64,000 bases of DNA, from NCBI GenBank assembly GCA_033239525.1, contig BSYO01000023.1:10482385-10546384 (forward strand), written 5' to 3'. This document shows, piece after piece, positions 31,651 through 43,636 of this stretch (within the stretch, counting starts at the first letter, position 1; each line of letters begins with the position of its first letter). Source of the DNA: Nepenthes gracilis. Lineage: Eukaryota; Streptophyta; Magnoliopsida; Caryophyllales; Nepenthaceae. A model generated the notes under the pieces. That model saw only the letters and a program-made list of their open reading frames with translations. It had not been told where the DNA came from and did no database searches. Both the position numbers and the translations under genes were made by a program.

Positions 31651-34479
31651 TTTTAGTGGTGTGCAAAATATAAAAGGAAAGAAGAATCCGAATCTTCGAT
31701 TGAGTGCTGCGCATCAATGGTATAAAATCTCTTAATTACACCATCAAATACGGTATTATTAGTGTCAATATTTAGTATTGAGGGTTGAATAGTGACGAAA
31801 AAAGAAACAAGATAACTTCTAACACAATAGAAATGCATAGTATTGTTAAGAATTAGTTAGATGTAAAAAAATATGTCAAAAACCTAATTATTTTGAATTC
31901 AAATGAAGATAGCTCTTGAAATAGTGGTTGCGATATAAGTAAAAATTAAAATTAAATTATTAAATGTATTTTTTTTTTACTTTTATAAATTATAATATTA
32001 AAAATATTTTTTTTTGAAAAAAATATGATATATTTTTTTTATAGAAGTTTGTGTACTTTTATTTTTATTTTTTTATTTTTTATTTTTTATTATAGTCATA
32101 TATAAATCGGTACAACCCGGAGAGACACATGGCCCAAACCAAGTTGACCACGCGCTATGTTAGGTAGAAATATTTTTGTCTCATATCGAACATGTGTGAC
32201 AATCTTAAACTCCTCCTTCCTCTAACGGACCATGAAATAGATTCAAAAAATTAAAATTGTGAATTACATAAAACTTAATAAGTGGTTTTCTAATCCATAT
32301 TTAAAATCAAAATTTTGTGAAAAATTATGAATTATGAATGTAAAATCTTTCATATAAGAATTTTTCATAAGATTTTTAATCACAATTTTTAGATAAAAAC
32401 ACTTACAATTAGAAGGAATGAAAAGTTAATCTTTCTAATAAATATAAAGCAGTTTTATGAAATTATAATCTTTAATTATTTTAATAAATTACTAAATATT
32501 TGATATATTATGTAGGATAATTCTAATCAAATAATTATATAAACAAAAATATAAATAAATTTATCGATAATAGAAATTTTTCTTCTATTTTCTTATTTGT
32601 AAGGAAAATAATAATAATATAACAAACCAAAACTTAAAAACCATAACCTAAAATAGATCTAACCTATGTACAAAATTGGCTTGAGATGGAAGCTAGTCAT
32701 TTCATATCAAGCCAAATGTTTGACTTTTGTTATATGAGTTTTTTGAAACCTTTATACTATCTTAGTGATTTATATAGTTTTTTATTTTTATATACATATC
32801 TAAATTACTCATAAAGAAAAAACTACATATAGGATGATTGTTGCCACCAAAGTGGTGGACCCAACTCCTCCGGTTACCACGGGTTGTTAACACCGTTTCT
32901 TAGCTGCAATTTTCCCAATAAAGTGTTGCTCTTCGTGCAATACTGTTAGGACCTTGTAAAGATTAAATTATTAATATGAACTCAAATGTTTAGATTCTTT
33001 ATAAATTTAATGGTTAAATTAAAAATTAAATAAATAAACGATAGAGATTGTATCCAATAATTTAAATAAATATCTAATTTCTACTATTTACTAATTTAAT
33101 TTTTAATTTTAACTATTGGGTTCATATAAAGTCTAAAAATTTCAGTTCACCTTAGCAATGCTCCTTGGAAGAATCGATAAAAGCAAGCAATTGTCTGTGT
33201 TTGACCCTAATGAAACAACTGAAGATCAAAATAACAAGATACTATAAGAAAAGAGAATAAATGGTTTCCAATGAGACAATCAGATGAACACAATAAGTAA
33301 ATATAACGCAATTCAATAATACTGAAAATAAAACAGTGTAAAAAGCAAATATTCTCATAAAATTTAATTTATAAATTATGTGGTATATATGTACTAAATA
33401 TTGGTCAAATTATTCTTGAAACGTAATTTCTATTAAAAAATGCCTCAGATTTGCTCAATAGCAATATTTACGAATACCTTTTCAATTTCTTATGAATTTT
33501 ATTTTATTGATAAAATTTAAAGTTCACCGTGTGTTAACATTGAATCTCTTGTCGTTCAAATAGTTGTTTGCTTGATGCACACACGTCCCATTTTGCTTTA
33601 GCATTATTCAATATTGTTTAGTTCCGACCATGCCACTTGTTGCTTGAACATCATTGAACATATGCCCGAAATAATTTGTTCGAAATTCACTTAGATGGGC
33701 TCGAATAATTTATTTTTGCTTAATATATGCTCAAACTTAGAAAAAAATTGGCCAAAATACTAAAATTAGATTTTAACTTGATTTTGGTCAAGCAAAATTT
33801 AAAATATATATATGTGATTGTAAATAGATAATATATAAGTGTAAGAGTAGTATTGCCATTGAAAAAAAAACAACTATACGCCCTTTATATGCATTAGCCC
33901 TTTTCTTAGAGGATGAAGAAATTATGTATTATATTGAATTTATCAGGTTGATATATAATATCAAATAATTATTAAACGTTATAAAAACCAACATATATTT
34001 TAATAATTAATTGAATTCTGCATACATCTTAAATATGTTATGTACTTTTTACTGATTTGTCATATTACGATGTGATATAATTGTTTAATGTGCTGAATTG
34101 TACTTTCACTAATTTTAATAAAATTCTAATTTTACTAATTTTAATATTTTAACAAATATTATTTCATAAAATAAATTAAATATAATAATAAGATAAATGT
34201 TGATATATTTCGTTAATTTTGGCATATTAAATGTTGATATATGTTTACACAAATATAAATTTAACATTAGATAAATAAAATTTATGAAACCAAACGAATT
34301 TATATGGGTTGGATTAATTCAAACTATTTTGAATTATTTATAATAAATTATTTTAATTTATGAAATATAAATAATAATTTAAAGGTATCTTTGAATTATT
34401 ATAAAATTTCATTATAATATTATAAAATTAAAAACCAAATTCTCTTGATTTCGATTATTTTGCGGCAAATAAAGTAACG
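31651..34479. other. AT-rich intergenic region
   Basis: No gene recognised on either strand. It contains one foldback hairpin (32978-33149) and a GC-richer patch of about 120 bases at 32105-32220 that I cannot assign. Confidence 0.6.
32978..33149. mobile_element. 172-bp foldback MITE-like hairpin
   Basis: The first half (from GAACTCAAATGTTTAGA) is the imperfect reverse complement of the second half (ending TCTAAAAATTTCAGTTC), giving arms of roughly 80 bases and a short central loop. It has the architecture of a miniature inverted-repeat element. I could not identify a clear target duplication, so superfamily is unassigned. Confidence 0.5.
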
Positions 34480-34485
34480 TTTATT
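34480..34485 (-). promoter_or_regulatory. Poly(A) signal of the RING-H2 gene
   Basis: TTTATT on the plus strand is AATAAA on the minus strand, about 66 bases beyond the stop codon at 34551. This is a normal distance for a plant near-upstream element. Confidence 0.5.
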
Positions 34486-34550
34486 TCTGCATATACACAG
34501 GCATCGTCTTCCATGGATGACAGATCGTAGGAAGGAAGCTAAAATAAATA

Positions 34551-35447
34551 CTAATTAAACTTAATTCCAGAATCACCTCTTTCCGCCATGGAAATTGAAC
34601 TGCTGCACCTCTGAGTCCCTTCTTTCCCCACCCCATCTCTGTCATCTTCGTTGCTCGAACCGCTACCACCTCCACCATGCGAATTAGGCATTTCATGGCG
34701 GTTTGAAATCATCTCCGGGTTGTCAGCTAGTACAGCAACGTCACTCCCGTTCTCAACTCTCAGCGCAGAGACATTAGCGGGGTTCGTCCGAGTTCCAGAA
34801 CCTTCTCGGACAACAGGCAAAGGAGGACGATCGATCATGGAGGATCGGCACAGTGGGCAGCTGGAATTAGATTTTAGCCAAGCATCGATACACGGGACGT
34901 GGAAAGCGTGCTGGCAGTTCGGCATCAATCTCAACCTCTCTTCCTCCTTGAATTCGCTGAGGCAAACGGCGCAATCAGTTCCCTCGATTAATCCGTCTCC
35001 TCTTCTGTAGTTGAATACTGTGATTGATTTGATGAATCTCGCGTCCACTCCAGTAGAAGAAACTCGCTGCGAATTCGTCGGCTCTCGAACCAATTGATCC
35101 AATCGAGCTTCCAGATCTTCTTCCGCAGATTGAAATTGTACCCGATCTCTACTCCTTCCACTACTTCTCCAGCGTCTGCAGTACTTGGAGACGACGGTGT
35201 AGTAGCTGAGGAGGAGGAAAGCGCTGGCTAGCAAACTAATGGCCGCCACCATCAGAGGAGATACTCCCCCGCCGGAACCGCCGGCGTCGTAGTCGGGAAA
35301 GCTGAAAGGAGGGGGAGGAGGTAGGAGAGAGTAATAGCACCATTGACGGCAATAAATTGTGCAGATCCCCCGAGAACAATCGTTAAAATTATTAGGAGCT
35401 GAGGATGCTGCCGACGCCCATGGTTGTGGAGCTCCAACAGTCTCCAT
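34551..35447 (-). CDS. ATL-family RING-H2 E3 ubiquitin ligase (ATL51/52-like)
   Basis: 298 residues, no intron, as is usual in the ATL family. ATL proteins are membrane-anchored E3 ligases that pass ubiquitin from E2 enzymes to substrates, often in defence or stress signalling. Visible parts: a Cys-rich N-terminus (residues 24-37), a proline run (43-47), one hydrophobic membrane segment (about 64-87), a basic stop-transfer stretch (SKYCRRWR), the GLD-type motif as GVD at 133-135, and a RING-H2 finger with ligands C159, C162, C178, H180, H183, C186, C197 and C200 and the conserved Trp at 190. The C-terminus is Ser/Gly-rich and disordered-looking. The start at 35447 gives a complete N-terminus; an overlapping ATG in another frame is not conserved. 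It looks intact and is the best single gene call here. Exact paralogue not certain. Confidence 0.93.
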   Translation of the reverse strand: METVGAPQPWASAASSAPNNFNDCSRGICTIYCRQWCYYSLLPPPPPFSFPDYDAGGSGGGVSPLMVAAISLLASAFLLLSYYTVVSKYCRRWRSSGRSRDRVQFQSAEEDLEARLDQLVREPTNSQRVSSTGVDARFIKSITVFNYRRGDGLIEGTDCAVCLSEFKEEERLRLMPNCQHAFHVPCIDAWLKSNSSCPLCRSSMIDRPPLPVVREGSGTRTNPANVSALRVENGSDVAVLADNPEMISNRHEMPNSHGGGGSGSSNEDDRDGVGKEGTQRCSSSISMAERGDSGIKFN

Positions 35448-35580
35448 CCCAACGGAAATATGGAATTCGATTCACTTCCTCCTCATCAAACTGAGGAAGA
35501 GATGAGAGGGTAGAGTGGACGAAAGTAGAGAAGAAAAGTGACGAATATTTTGGAGAAGTTTTTGCTTTGCTTTTCTTCTT

Positions 35581-35587
35581 TATTATA
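35581..35587 (-). promoter_or_regulatory. Possible TATA box of the RING-H2 gene
   Basis: TATTATA on the plus strand reads TATAATA on the minus strand, about 135 bases upstream of the ATG, leaving a GA-rich leader of about 100 bases. Position is plausible for a plant core promoter. Confidence 0.35.
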
Positions 35588-35649
35588 CTTTCAGGGCTTA
35601 TGATAGTGACGGCGGCAGCGGCGGTGGTTCGGTGGCCGACGAGGTGACG

Positions 35650-37354
35650 TTAGGTTAGTTGGGAGCTTTCTTTTGCAAGTGATTAGTCAATTGTGAGGGT
35701 GATTTGGCCCAATATTAAATATTATATTTTTTTAATTTCATAAAATAAAATTTTAATATAAAATAAAAATTATTTCATCAAAATAAAAATTTATTTTTAA
35801 TTCCATCCAACATTACTTTTAAATAATATAAAATATTTAAAAACAAAAAATATAATATTTACAAATATTAAAATAAAACCTTGAAGGTAAATAAGTCAAT
35901 GCCCTTACTGAAAGGGATCGATCAATAATGTCGAAACCTAGCTGAAGCTCAACTTCTTTTGTAAAAGCATGAAAGAGATTTTTTTTTTTTAAATAATTTA
36001 TTTTTGAAAAAAAAAATATATTATCAAAGTCAAAAAGTTAATTATGAAAGAAACTCCAGCCTTTTTGATTTTTTTCAAAATTTTCAGAATAATATTTTAA
36101 TTTTATAAATTATATATACCAAATAATTTAGTTTTTTAAGTATAATACAACCATTCATGATTATTAATAATATTTCTAATTTTTTTTAATTTTCAGTGTA
36201 GTAGTTTAATTATAGAAATTATGGAAAAAATAGAAGAACTAAAAAAAAAAACTATTATTAAATTAGTTCAATACTTCATTAAAAAATTTTAAAAATTTTC
36301 AATTTCGTTTCATGATAAAATTAAATGATTGTGTGAGATATAAAAAAAAAAAAAGTTATAAATTTTTAAAAATACATAAAAATAAAATAAAATGTCACAT
36401 TATGTCTCTGATTATCGATGCAACTTGCTAATATTCAACAGAAAGAAACCTATGATTTAATCCATAAATAATTCATCCCATAAATGCAAACCTTTTAGTT
36501 TTATTTATTTGACAAAACATAACTTATAAAAAATATTTTTATTATTTTTTTAAAATTCATGCCACATCAACATCGCCAATCTCCCCTCTAATATTAACTC
36601 GCTAGCTGTCATAACTATATGTCTAAACCACTATACTGTTAGGACTTTAAAATTCGTGTATAATGTACCGTTAGGATTGTAGATGGCCATACAGAAGGGA
36701 CAATCATAAATAAGGTATTACACACAATCCTAATTGTCTACTTTTCACTGTGTAATTTCGAGTCTACCTGTCTGAACCACTCACACCATTGTTTGGGTCT
36801 TTGTCTTGATAGATCGTGTGGTGAGCCACAATACGTTGGATTTTTCTCCTACTAACACCGTGCTTTCCAAGATTTGGTCTCAGGCAAGCGCTTGCTAGGC
36901 CGTTACTTTCTTTTCGAGTTGCACTTTAAACTTATCTAAAATCTGTCAGACTCATCAATACTAAAAAAGAAAAAAAAAAGCCTTTTTATTTAAATTAATC
37001 TCTCTCAAAAAACTAGCTGTTGGGGCATAAGAAGAGATCCAATGTATTTTGCATGTCAAAAAATACTTTTTATTCTTATTTTATTTTTTTTAAACCTACC
37101 CACGAAGCTCTGTGATTGAAAAAGGTCGTAGAACAGTGTGACTTATAACTGTTTTCTTTGCATATATTTATCGAATATATTTGATTTAAAAAATATTTAA
37201 AAAAAAAAAAAGTTTAAAAAAATATTTTTGGTATTTAGATGAGATAAAAATTTTAGAAAAATAATGTAAAAATATAATGTTGTATGAAAAATTACTTTTC
37301 ATTTAAAAATAAGAGGAAAACAGAAAAAATTTAATTTTTTGTTTAATTTTCCGC
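35650..37354. other. AT-rich intergenic region
   Basis: No credible gene. A moderately GC patch at 36600-36960 (with GTTAGGACT and GTTAGGATT repeats) looks like part of an old insertion, but I cannot name it. Confidence 0.5.
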
Positions 37355-37604
37355 ACAAATTTCGGGATTGATGGGGCATCCTTCTCTCCCGTGGAGAAGG
37401 ACCGTCCTTCTCTTAATCTAGGCTTCGGATGTAAAATCCGACGGTTACGTGTTTTGGATGATTAAATTTAAAATCGAACGGCCCATGTTATATTATCCAT
37501 TCAAAATCGCGTGGGTCGTCAGATTTTACATTCGATGGTTCAGATGAGGAGAATGATGGCCCTTCTTTCCAAGAAAAAAGGACGCCCCCCGGATCCCAAA
37601 TTTG
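37355..37604. mobile_element. 250-bp foldback element with about 110-bp inverted arms
   Basis: The left arm (CAAATTTCGGGATTGATGGG.., then GGCATCCTTCTC.., then GGATGTAAAATCCGACGG) is the imperfect reverse complement of the right arm (..CGTCAGATTTTACATTCGAT.., ..AAAGGACGCCCCCCGGATCC, CCAAATTTGG). The arms are GC-richer than the surroundings. This is either a MITE or a foldback element; transcripts would form a long hairpin that could feed small-RNA pathways. No target duplication is certain. Confidence 0.6.
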
Positions 37605-39800
37605 GTCACTACAAAAAATATAACTTTTAATGATAAAAAAATAGTAAAAGTATAAATTTTTATTATTAATATTTATAAAATTTTAAAGATAAAAATTAAA
37701 TAATCTCGTTATTTTAAAAAAAACAATAATGATAATATTTTTTTCTCATTATTGGTATCATTCTTACATATCTAATGTCAAATTTTATTAATAATATCAT
37801 CGTTATTAGCCGTCTATCTTACATTTAAAATATATATTAATTTAATTATATTTTTATTTAAAATTAACAAACTACTTTTAAGTTTCATGGATGATTAAAA
37901 GAATCATTTAATTATTGGTTAATGGATTAAAATAATTCAAATGATTATATAAAATACCAGCCCAAATGTGCCTGTTAATATATAAAGGCATACGTTTTTA
38001 ATAGTTTTTTTTTTAACAAAATAATAAAATATATTTTCTTAAAAATTTATTTTCTTTTCAATATAAATTTTTATAATATCCAAATAAGAAAAAAATTACT
38101 TTTCTTTTATTTTTCTTCCTTTCTATTTTCATTTTCTTCACATTTTCTTTAAATCATATATCCAAATTAAAATTAATTTGCTTTTTGAGATGATGTTAGG
38201 AGTTCAATCACAATCTTCAGTTTGAAGATAAATAGATAAATAAATAAATAAATATATATATATATTTATTTATTTATTTATTTAATTTTAATATATTTAT
38301 TTAGAAATTTATATTTAAATAAAAAATCTAAAAATATATAATATTTTAAAATTTATAATATTTAGGATAAAATACTAGAATATTCTTACTAAAATTATCT
38401 ACACTAATATAACGACTTACCTGCCAAATTACTCCTAATATCACATCAAAGTTTAACACCACAAATAAAATCATATCAGTCAATATTTATATCTACAAAT
38501 TCAGATCGAATATCAGAGTCTACAATTTTTAGCATACCAAGGTTTACTCATCAGGGATAGATATCATCAAAACTTGTTCTAAAAATTAAAAGAATATAAA
38601 AAATTTACACATAATTTCAGATGTGACAGACTTATTACATAATAACATATTTTAATAAATTTTTTATATAAAAATGATTAGTTATATAAACATATAATAT
38701 ATTAAAATAATTTTTAAACCTATTATTTCTTTAAAATTAAATTAAAAAAAATTATAATCCGTGCCAAGTCTATTAAGTTGTGTACTTTTACCTATAACTA
38801 TACCTGACTCAAAAAATTAAATGGGTTTAATTTTATGATCATATCTATTTATAATTTTTTTTTATATATTCATTAACTTATATAAAAATTTAAATTGATC
38901 AGATTAAACTAATCAAATAGCTCAATTTTAATAGCCTAAACCTCAAGGGAAAAAAAGTGAAGTATATTTCACTTATTTGATATAAAATTTTAAGTGAAAA
39001 AAAAAAGAAATAAATGAGATGAAAGTAAAATAAATGATATTTATATTTTATATTTTTGACTCGTAAAAATTACTCTATGCTTTGGAAAGTAATTAAAAAA
39101 AATGAAATAAATGAGAAATAAACTTCATAAATACATAATGATATTAAATAAAATCTCCTCCAAAGCCCTCTCATCCCACCATAAGCAACAGAGAGATATA
39201 TAGAAAATAGAAAATAATTTTAACAATTTTAAAAATATCTTTTTAATAACGTAATTTTTATTTATTTATTTATATTTAAATTTACAAACTATTTATACCA
39301 TGTGAATTAAAAAAAATTAACTAACTATTTATTGTAAATTTTTATATCATATGACAGCTAAATACAATAAATTTTAGAAAATTGAATTCTATAAGATATA
39401 TAAATTGAAGCTTATGTGCTACGAAAATATACAAAGATGAACTTGCTTGCTTCCAATACCTTTAATATTAAAAATGATTAAATATTTTATAAGGACATAA
39501 TTTTAAGATTATTCATAATACCTTTACTTTTTATTTGATTTTTGCTCATATTTAAACAAAAAATAATAATTTTTTTTATTTTTTAGAAAAATCCAAGCAA
39601 TTATAAATATGACTCAAATTTTAAATTTAGATGACCATCTATAATTTTATTTTTTAAAAAAATTTCATGTATTAATTGTTTTAACTATCAATATAAAACA
39701 TTGTTTAAATATTATTTACACAGTATACGTCATTGGGATGATTTATTTAATTTCTATCCTCATCGATGATGACCAAAATTATTAAAAAATAATTTCTGCA
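37605..39800. other. AT-rich intergenic region
   Basis: Poly(A), poly(T) and AT microsatellites throughout. No open frame with recognisable similarity on either strand. Confidence 0.6.
38226..38284. repeat. Palindromic AAAT/AT/ATTT microsatellite
   Basis: AAATA units pass into an AT run and then into TTTAT units, so the whole tract is nearly its own reverse complement and could extrude as a cruciform. Confidence 0.8.
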
Positions 39801-40109
39801 TCAATTTCGCTTCGCGTTTTCCGGAGTAGCGATTCGCAGCACCTCGCCATTGCTAGATCTCAGATGATTGAGCTTAAGATTTGCAATCAGAGGGACAGAT
39901 TTGAAAGGAACGAACGTAATCAGAGACATGATCCGAGGCGAAACTTCCAGCATTTTCAAAATTGATGATAGCGGAACCCTCGATCGAATTTCAAGAGTGC
40001 TTCGTATTTCAGCGAGACGCTGCGTTAGGGCTTCCACCGGTTCTGGCCATGCTGCGTTAGTCAGTTTCTTGCTTGGTAGATTAAATAAGAAGCCAATTTG
40101 TGCAGCCAA
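39801..40109 (-). CDS. Unassigned 102-aa open frame (gene fragment or small gene)
   Basis: I do not recognise this protein. It stands out because it is GC-richer than the 2 kb on either side and has a biased, protein-like composition: 'PEPVEALTQRLAEIRSTLEI' and 'LSSILKMLEVSPRIMSLI' look like amphipathic helices, and the C-terminus is basic. There is no signal peptide or clear membrane segment. It lies about 540 bases downstream of the L3 gene on the same strand. An overlapping plus-strand frame (39868-40134) exists, so strand is not proven. It could be the last exon of a decayed gene. Confidence 0.3.
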   Translation of the reverse strand: MAAQIGFLFNLPSKKLTNAAWPEPVEALTQRLAEIRSTLEIRSRVPLSSILKMLEVSPRIMSLITFVPFKSVPLIANLKLNHLRSSNGEVLRIATPENAKRN

Positions 40110-40651
40110 AATAAAAGAATTAATTTATAATTGAAATAAAAAAGAATAACTTTCATATGCAATATGACTTCTCTCTGTTTTTTTTTCTTTGCATTAACTA
40201 CTCCATGAAAAAATAGATATATAAATACAAGGTATATTATTTGAAAATATTTTAAAAATAATTAGAAGATATCATCAAAATTATTCTTTCAAAATGTTGA
40301 ATATAAACATTGATAATCAATACTTGCACGGATAAAAGTAGAAGAAAACAACTTCTTTCTAGGAAAATTAGTTCTTGTCTTTCACTGTGCAAGGAGGCAA
40401 TTACATAATACCCTCATTCCAGTACGTAAGATACCCATTAACAAATAACTTCTCTGATAAGAACTAGTATAATAGCCATGTCTAACTATCAGAACAGTAG
40501 CCATCTATCGATCTCAGTAAATAAATATCGTATCATGTGGGATAATATTGTTACGTGAATAACCGGGAAAGACAACAACAGCCCTTCCAAGAGAAAAAGA
40601 GAAAAAAAAAGGCAGACTTGGGCAAAGAAGATACAAAATCACAGAAGAAAG
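40110..40651. other. 3' flank of the plastid L3 gene
   Basis: AT-rich sequence downstream of the L3 stop codon. I see no strong AATAAA on the minus strand within 150 bases of the stop, so the polyadenylation site is not placed. No other gene. Confidence 0.4.
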
Positions 40652-43632
40652 CTAATTCTTAGGAATGTTTTTGCCAACAATCTTAGCAGGTGCTAAGCGC
40701 AAGAGGTTTCCGGGCTTACCGGGGACGGCGCCTTTGATCATGACAACATTCAGATCACTGTCTATCTTGACAATCTTCAATTTGCGTATCTTTCTCTTTG
40801 TTCCTCCCATTCTTCCAGGCATTTTCTTCCCTTTGTATACATGGCCCGGTGTGGTTCCTGCCCCGATTGAGCCCAAGGCCCGGTGACTTTTTGAACCGTG
40901 AGTCATTGGACCTCTCTTGAAGTTGTGCCTCTTAATCCCCCCTGCACATTGCATGAAGCAACTGTTGTTGTCCGGAAATCAATGTGCCCAAAAGATGCAA
41001 GTTAGTAAGTGAAGGTTTGATAATGGCTTTACGCTCCTATGCACCCCAGCATTGTTAATGCCCTTTTGGGTTTGAAGTATAGATTACGTTCGTGCTGACA
41101 GCATATCATATACAGAGAAATAATTATGCAAAAAATGGACAGTTTGGTGAATCAAACTCATGACAACTTGAACAATAAGTGTCTGATACAATGTCAAGAA
41201 GCCAACAAACCTAAAACTTTGTATAAATCATATAGGATTTCAATTCAATGAAGCATCGGTGAGTGCATCATCTACTGGTAAAAACAGCTGCGGAACACAA
41301 AAATTCACATATTCGAGCAAGATCATCGAAACTGGTAGCTGTTTTTAGGATGCTCCTACTATGAGATTCATACTTACCAGTCATCAAAAAATAAAATGAG
41401 TTGATAGATTTGCGGAGGTAGTGCTTTCATTTGATATGCATAATGGAACATTCAATTGTTATCCGGTCCACCAGAAAATTTGAACACTCACTCGCCACAT
41501 AGAAATTCTGTAAAATCTCAGAAAGGAAATAAAATAATAGTAAAGGGAGAGAAATTAATTTTATATTTTTAGAAAAAAGAATGCTAAGCATGAATTCGAA
41601 TATGTTATTAATGTTTAATTCTAAATTATGAAATAGTAAAATAATATGATAATTCTGACAATCCATAAATGGTTTAAATCTTATAAAATCTCATACTCAT
41701 ATGCTAAGATCATGGAAAAGGAGAAACAAAAACCACCCATTCAGATGTTCCAAATGCCTGAAGGCCTGCTGTTTGGTTTGGTTTCCTTAAAAAGGGTTCC
41801 CCTTGCTGCATAAGCTTCCACGGTTGATTTAGCCCAGATCAACGTGCACTATCCAAGGTAGTCATGGAATAGAAATTAAACTTTCCCTTCTTTGAGAATC
41901 GTGCCGCTCACTATTTGCTTAATGCGATGCAGCCTAAATGTTGTGTTGCCGATTATGAACAGATACACAAGGAGATAGGGAAAGCTGTAGAAATGATGCT
42001 CCCATTTCGTGCAATTTGGTAAGCATTATCTCTAAATTGAAGGCAAGACTTCTATGGAGGACGAAACATATTCATGTTTTGTGACACAAAGGCTGTAGTT
42101 TGTTAAGTTGCAAGCTGTAAAATTGCTATTTGATATAAAGGTTACGTGTTCAAACTATGAAAACAATATCTTTTTAAAGCACACGTAAGGTTTCATATAT
42201 CTAACATTTACCAATGAGGGAAGCCTCACACACCGGGATACTCTTTTATATTCTACAGCTGAATATGAGATCAGAGAATCTCCTTACATAATAAACATTA
42301 AATAAACACCAAGATGAAATTTAATTTATAAGCTTCCAATCCAAGTAGATCCAACAATATACCAAACCAATTTTAAACACCAAAATCAACATCTCAACCA
42401 TCTGACCGGAAATTACAACAAACTTTCTAATATGAACTTCCCATACCAGAAAGTACAACAAACTTTCTAATATAAACTTAAAATTACAAATAAAGAAAAT
42501 TTTAATAAGAAAAAAAATATTAGAACTAAAAAATAATACGTGTGGTTGTTTCCCCATCTTTGACTTGCATAAATACTAAAATTATTTCTTAAACTTTGAT
42601 TAACACTAGATCTGCTTCCCCATCTTTGACTTGCATAAATACTAAAATTATTTCTTAAACTTTGATTAACACTAGATCTCCAGAAGGATATTCGAAATCC
42701 AAACAAATGCAGTGTGATAATGACATCGAAAAATCCTGATTTTTCAGCTGTATCACTGTAGCTGTAAATGATATGGAATGAGAAGATCGTGGCTATCATG
42801 TGTATTACATCTCACACTTTATGAGTGATTCAACATCTCTTTCCTTCTAAGAGTGTAAAGTATAACTTCCTCCACGCCCTTATAGCATCTTCTACACAAA
42901 ACATATATGCTTTCCGACATTTTTATATTAGATGAATCCAAGACATGATTTAGAGAAAGGGAACAAAGCAGACACATGAGAGAGAGAGAGAGAGAGAGAT
43001 GGAAAGATAGAAATACCTTGAAATCCCTTGCCAATAGTGGTACCAGACACATCAACAAGATCACCTTCCTTGAAAAGCTCATGAAATAGAAGCTGCTGGT
43101 TAGGTGAAAATCCATCAACCGAGGGAAGACGAAACTCTTGGAGATGGCGGACAGGAATGATGCTTGACTTACTAAGGTGACCAAGCTCTGGCTTAGTGAG
43201 CTTGCGGTCCCTCACCCTGCGGTAACCAATCTGCACAGCATTATAACCATCCGTGGACTCAGTCTTAACCTGAGTCACCAAATTTCCTTCTCTGAATCCT
43301 ACCACAGTCACGGGGATTACCTTTCCATCCTCCTCAAAGTAGCTCATCATTCCAAGCTTCGTTCCCATTACCCCAATCCCAGCCTCCATACTCATCCTTA
43401 TTTCTAAACAGCCTGACCACATCACTTGTTCTCTCTGATGTTGCTTCTGCCTATTGCTACCATGTTTCAATTTCATTAGCTGACTTGAGGAGCACAAAAA
43501 TGACGAATACAAACCAAGAGATGCACGATTATTGGCAGCACCAAGGGAACATGATGGCCACGGATTACGTTTTCCACTAGAAAAACAGCAACTTGTACTT
43601 TTAAGGGAAAACACAGGAGCTACTGTTGCCAT
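40652..43632 (-). CDS. Plastid 50S ribosomal protein L3 (nuclear gene, two coding exons)
   Basis: L3 is an early-assembly protein of the large ribosomal subunit; this copy is the chloroplast form. Coding exons are 43632-43017 and 40941-40652, joined across a 2075-bp intron. Donor GTATTT and acceptor TGTGCAG fit plant rules, the phase is 1, and the joint restores the L3 signature 'GKGFQGGIKRH'. The spliced product is 301 residues: a Ser/Arg-rich transit peptide (about 1-79), then '[15 protein letters not shown]', '[20 protein letters not shown]', '[17 protein letters not shown]', 'MTHGSKSHR' and '[11 protein letters not shown]', ending 'VGKNIPKN'. An ATG 21 bases upstream (43653) is in frame, but a strong acceptor (TGTCTTTCAG) lies between the two, so 43632 is the start. 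No lesion is seen. Confidence 0.93.
42551..42679. repeat. 66-bp tandem duplication in the L3 intron
   Basis: 42551-42616 and 42617-42679 are almost identical, each starting TCCCCATCTTTGACTTGC and ending ACTAGATCT. It lies within the large coding intron and should not affect the protein. Confidence 0.9.
42978..42999. repeat. AG microsatellite next to the L3 splice donor
   Basis: About eleven AG units (CT on the transcribed sense strand), about 20 bases inside the intron. Read on the minus strand it is a pyrimidine tract just after the donor. Confidence 0.85.
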
Positions 43633-43636
43633 AGCA

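Noticed and set aside
34651..35010. 119-aa plus-strand frame opposite the RING-H2 gene
   Set aside because: It is the complement of the RING-H2 coding sequence, whose ligands and membrane segment are unambiguous.
42467..43184. Hydrophobic frames on the minus strand near 42.5-43.2 kb
   Set aside because: They lie in the L3 intron or overlap the L3 exon in another frame; they have repeated segments from a 66-bp duplication.
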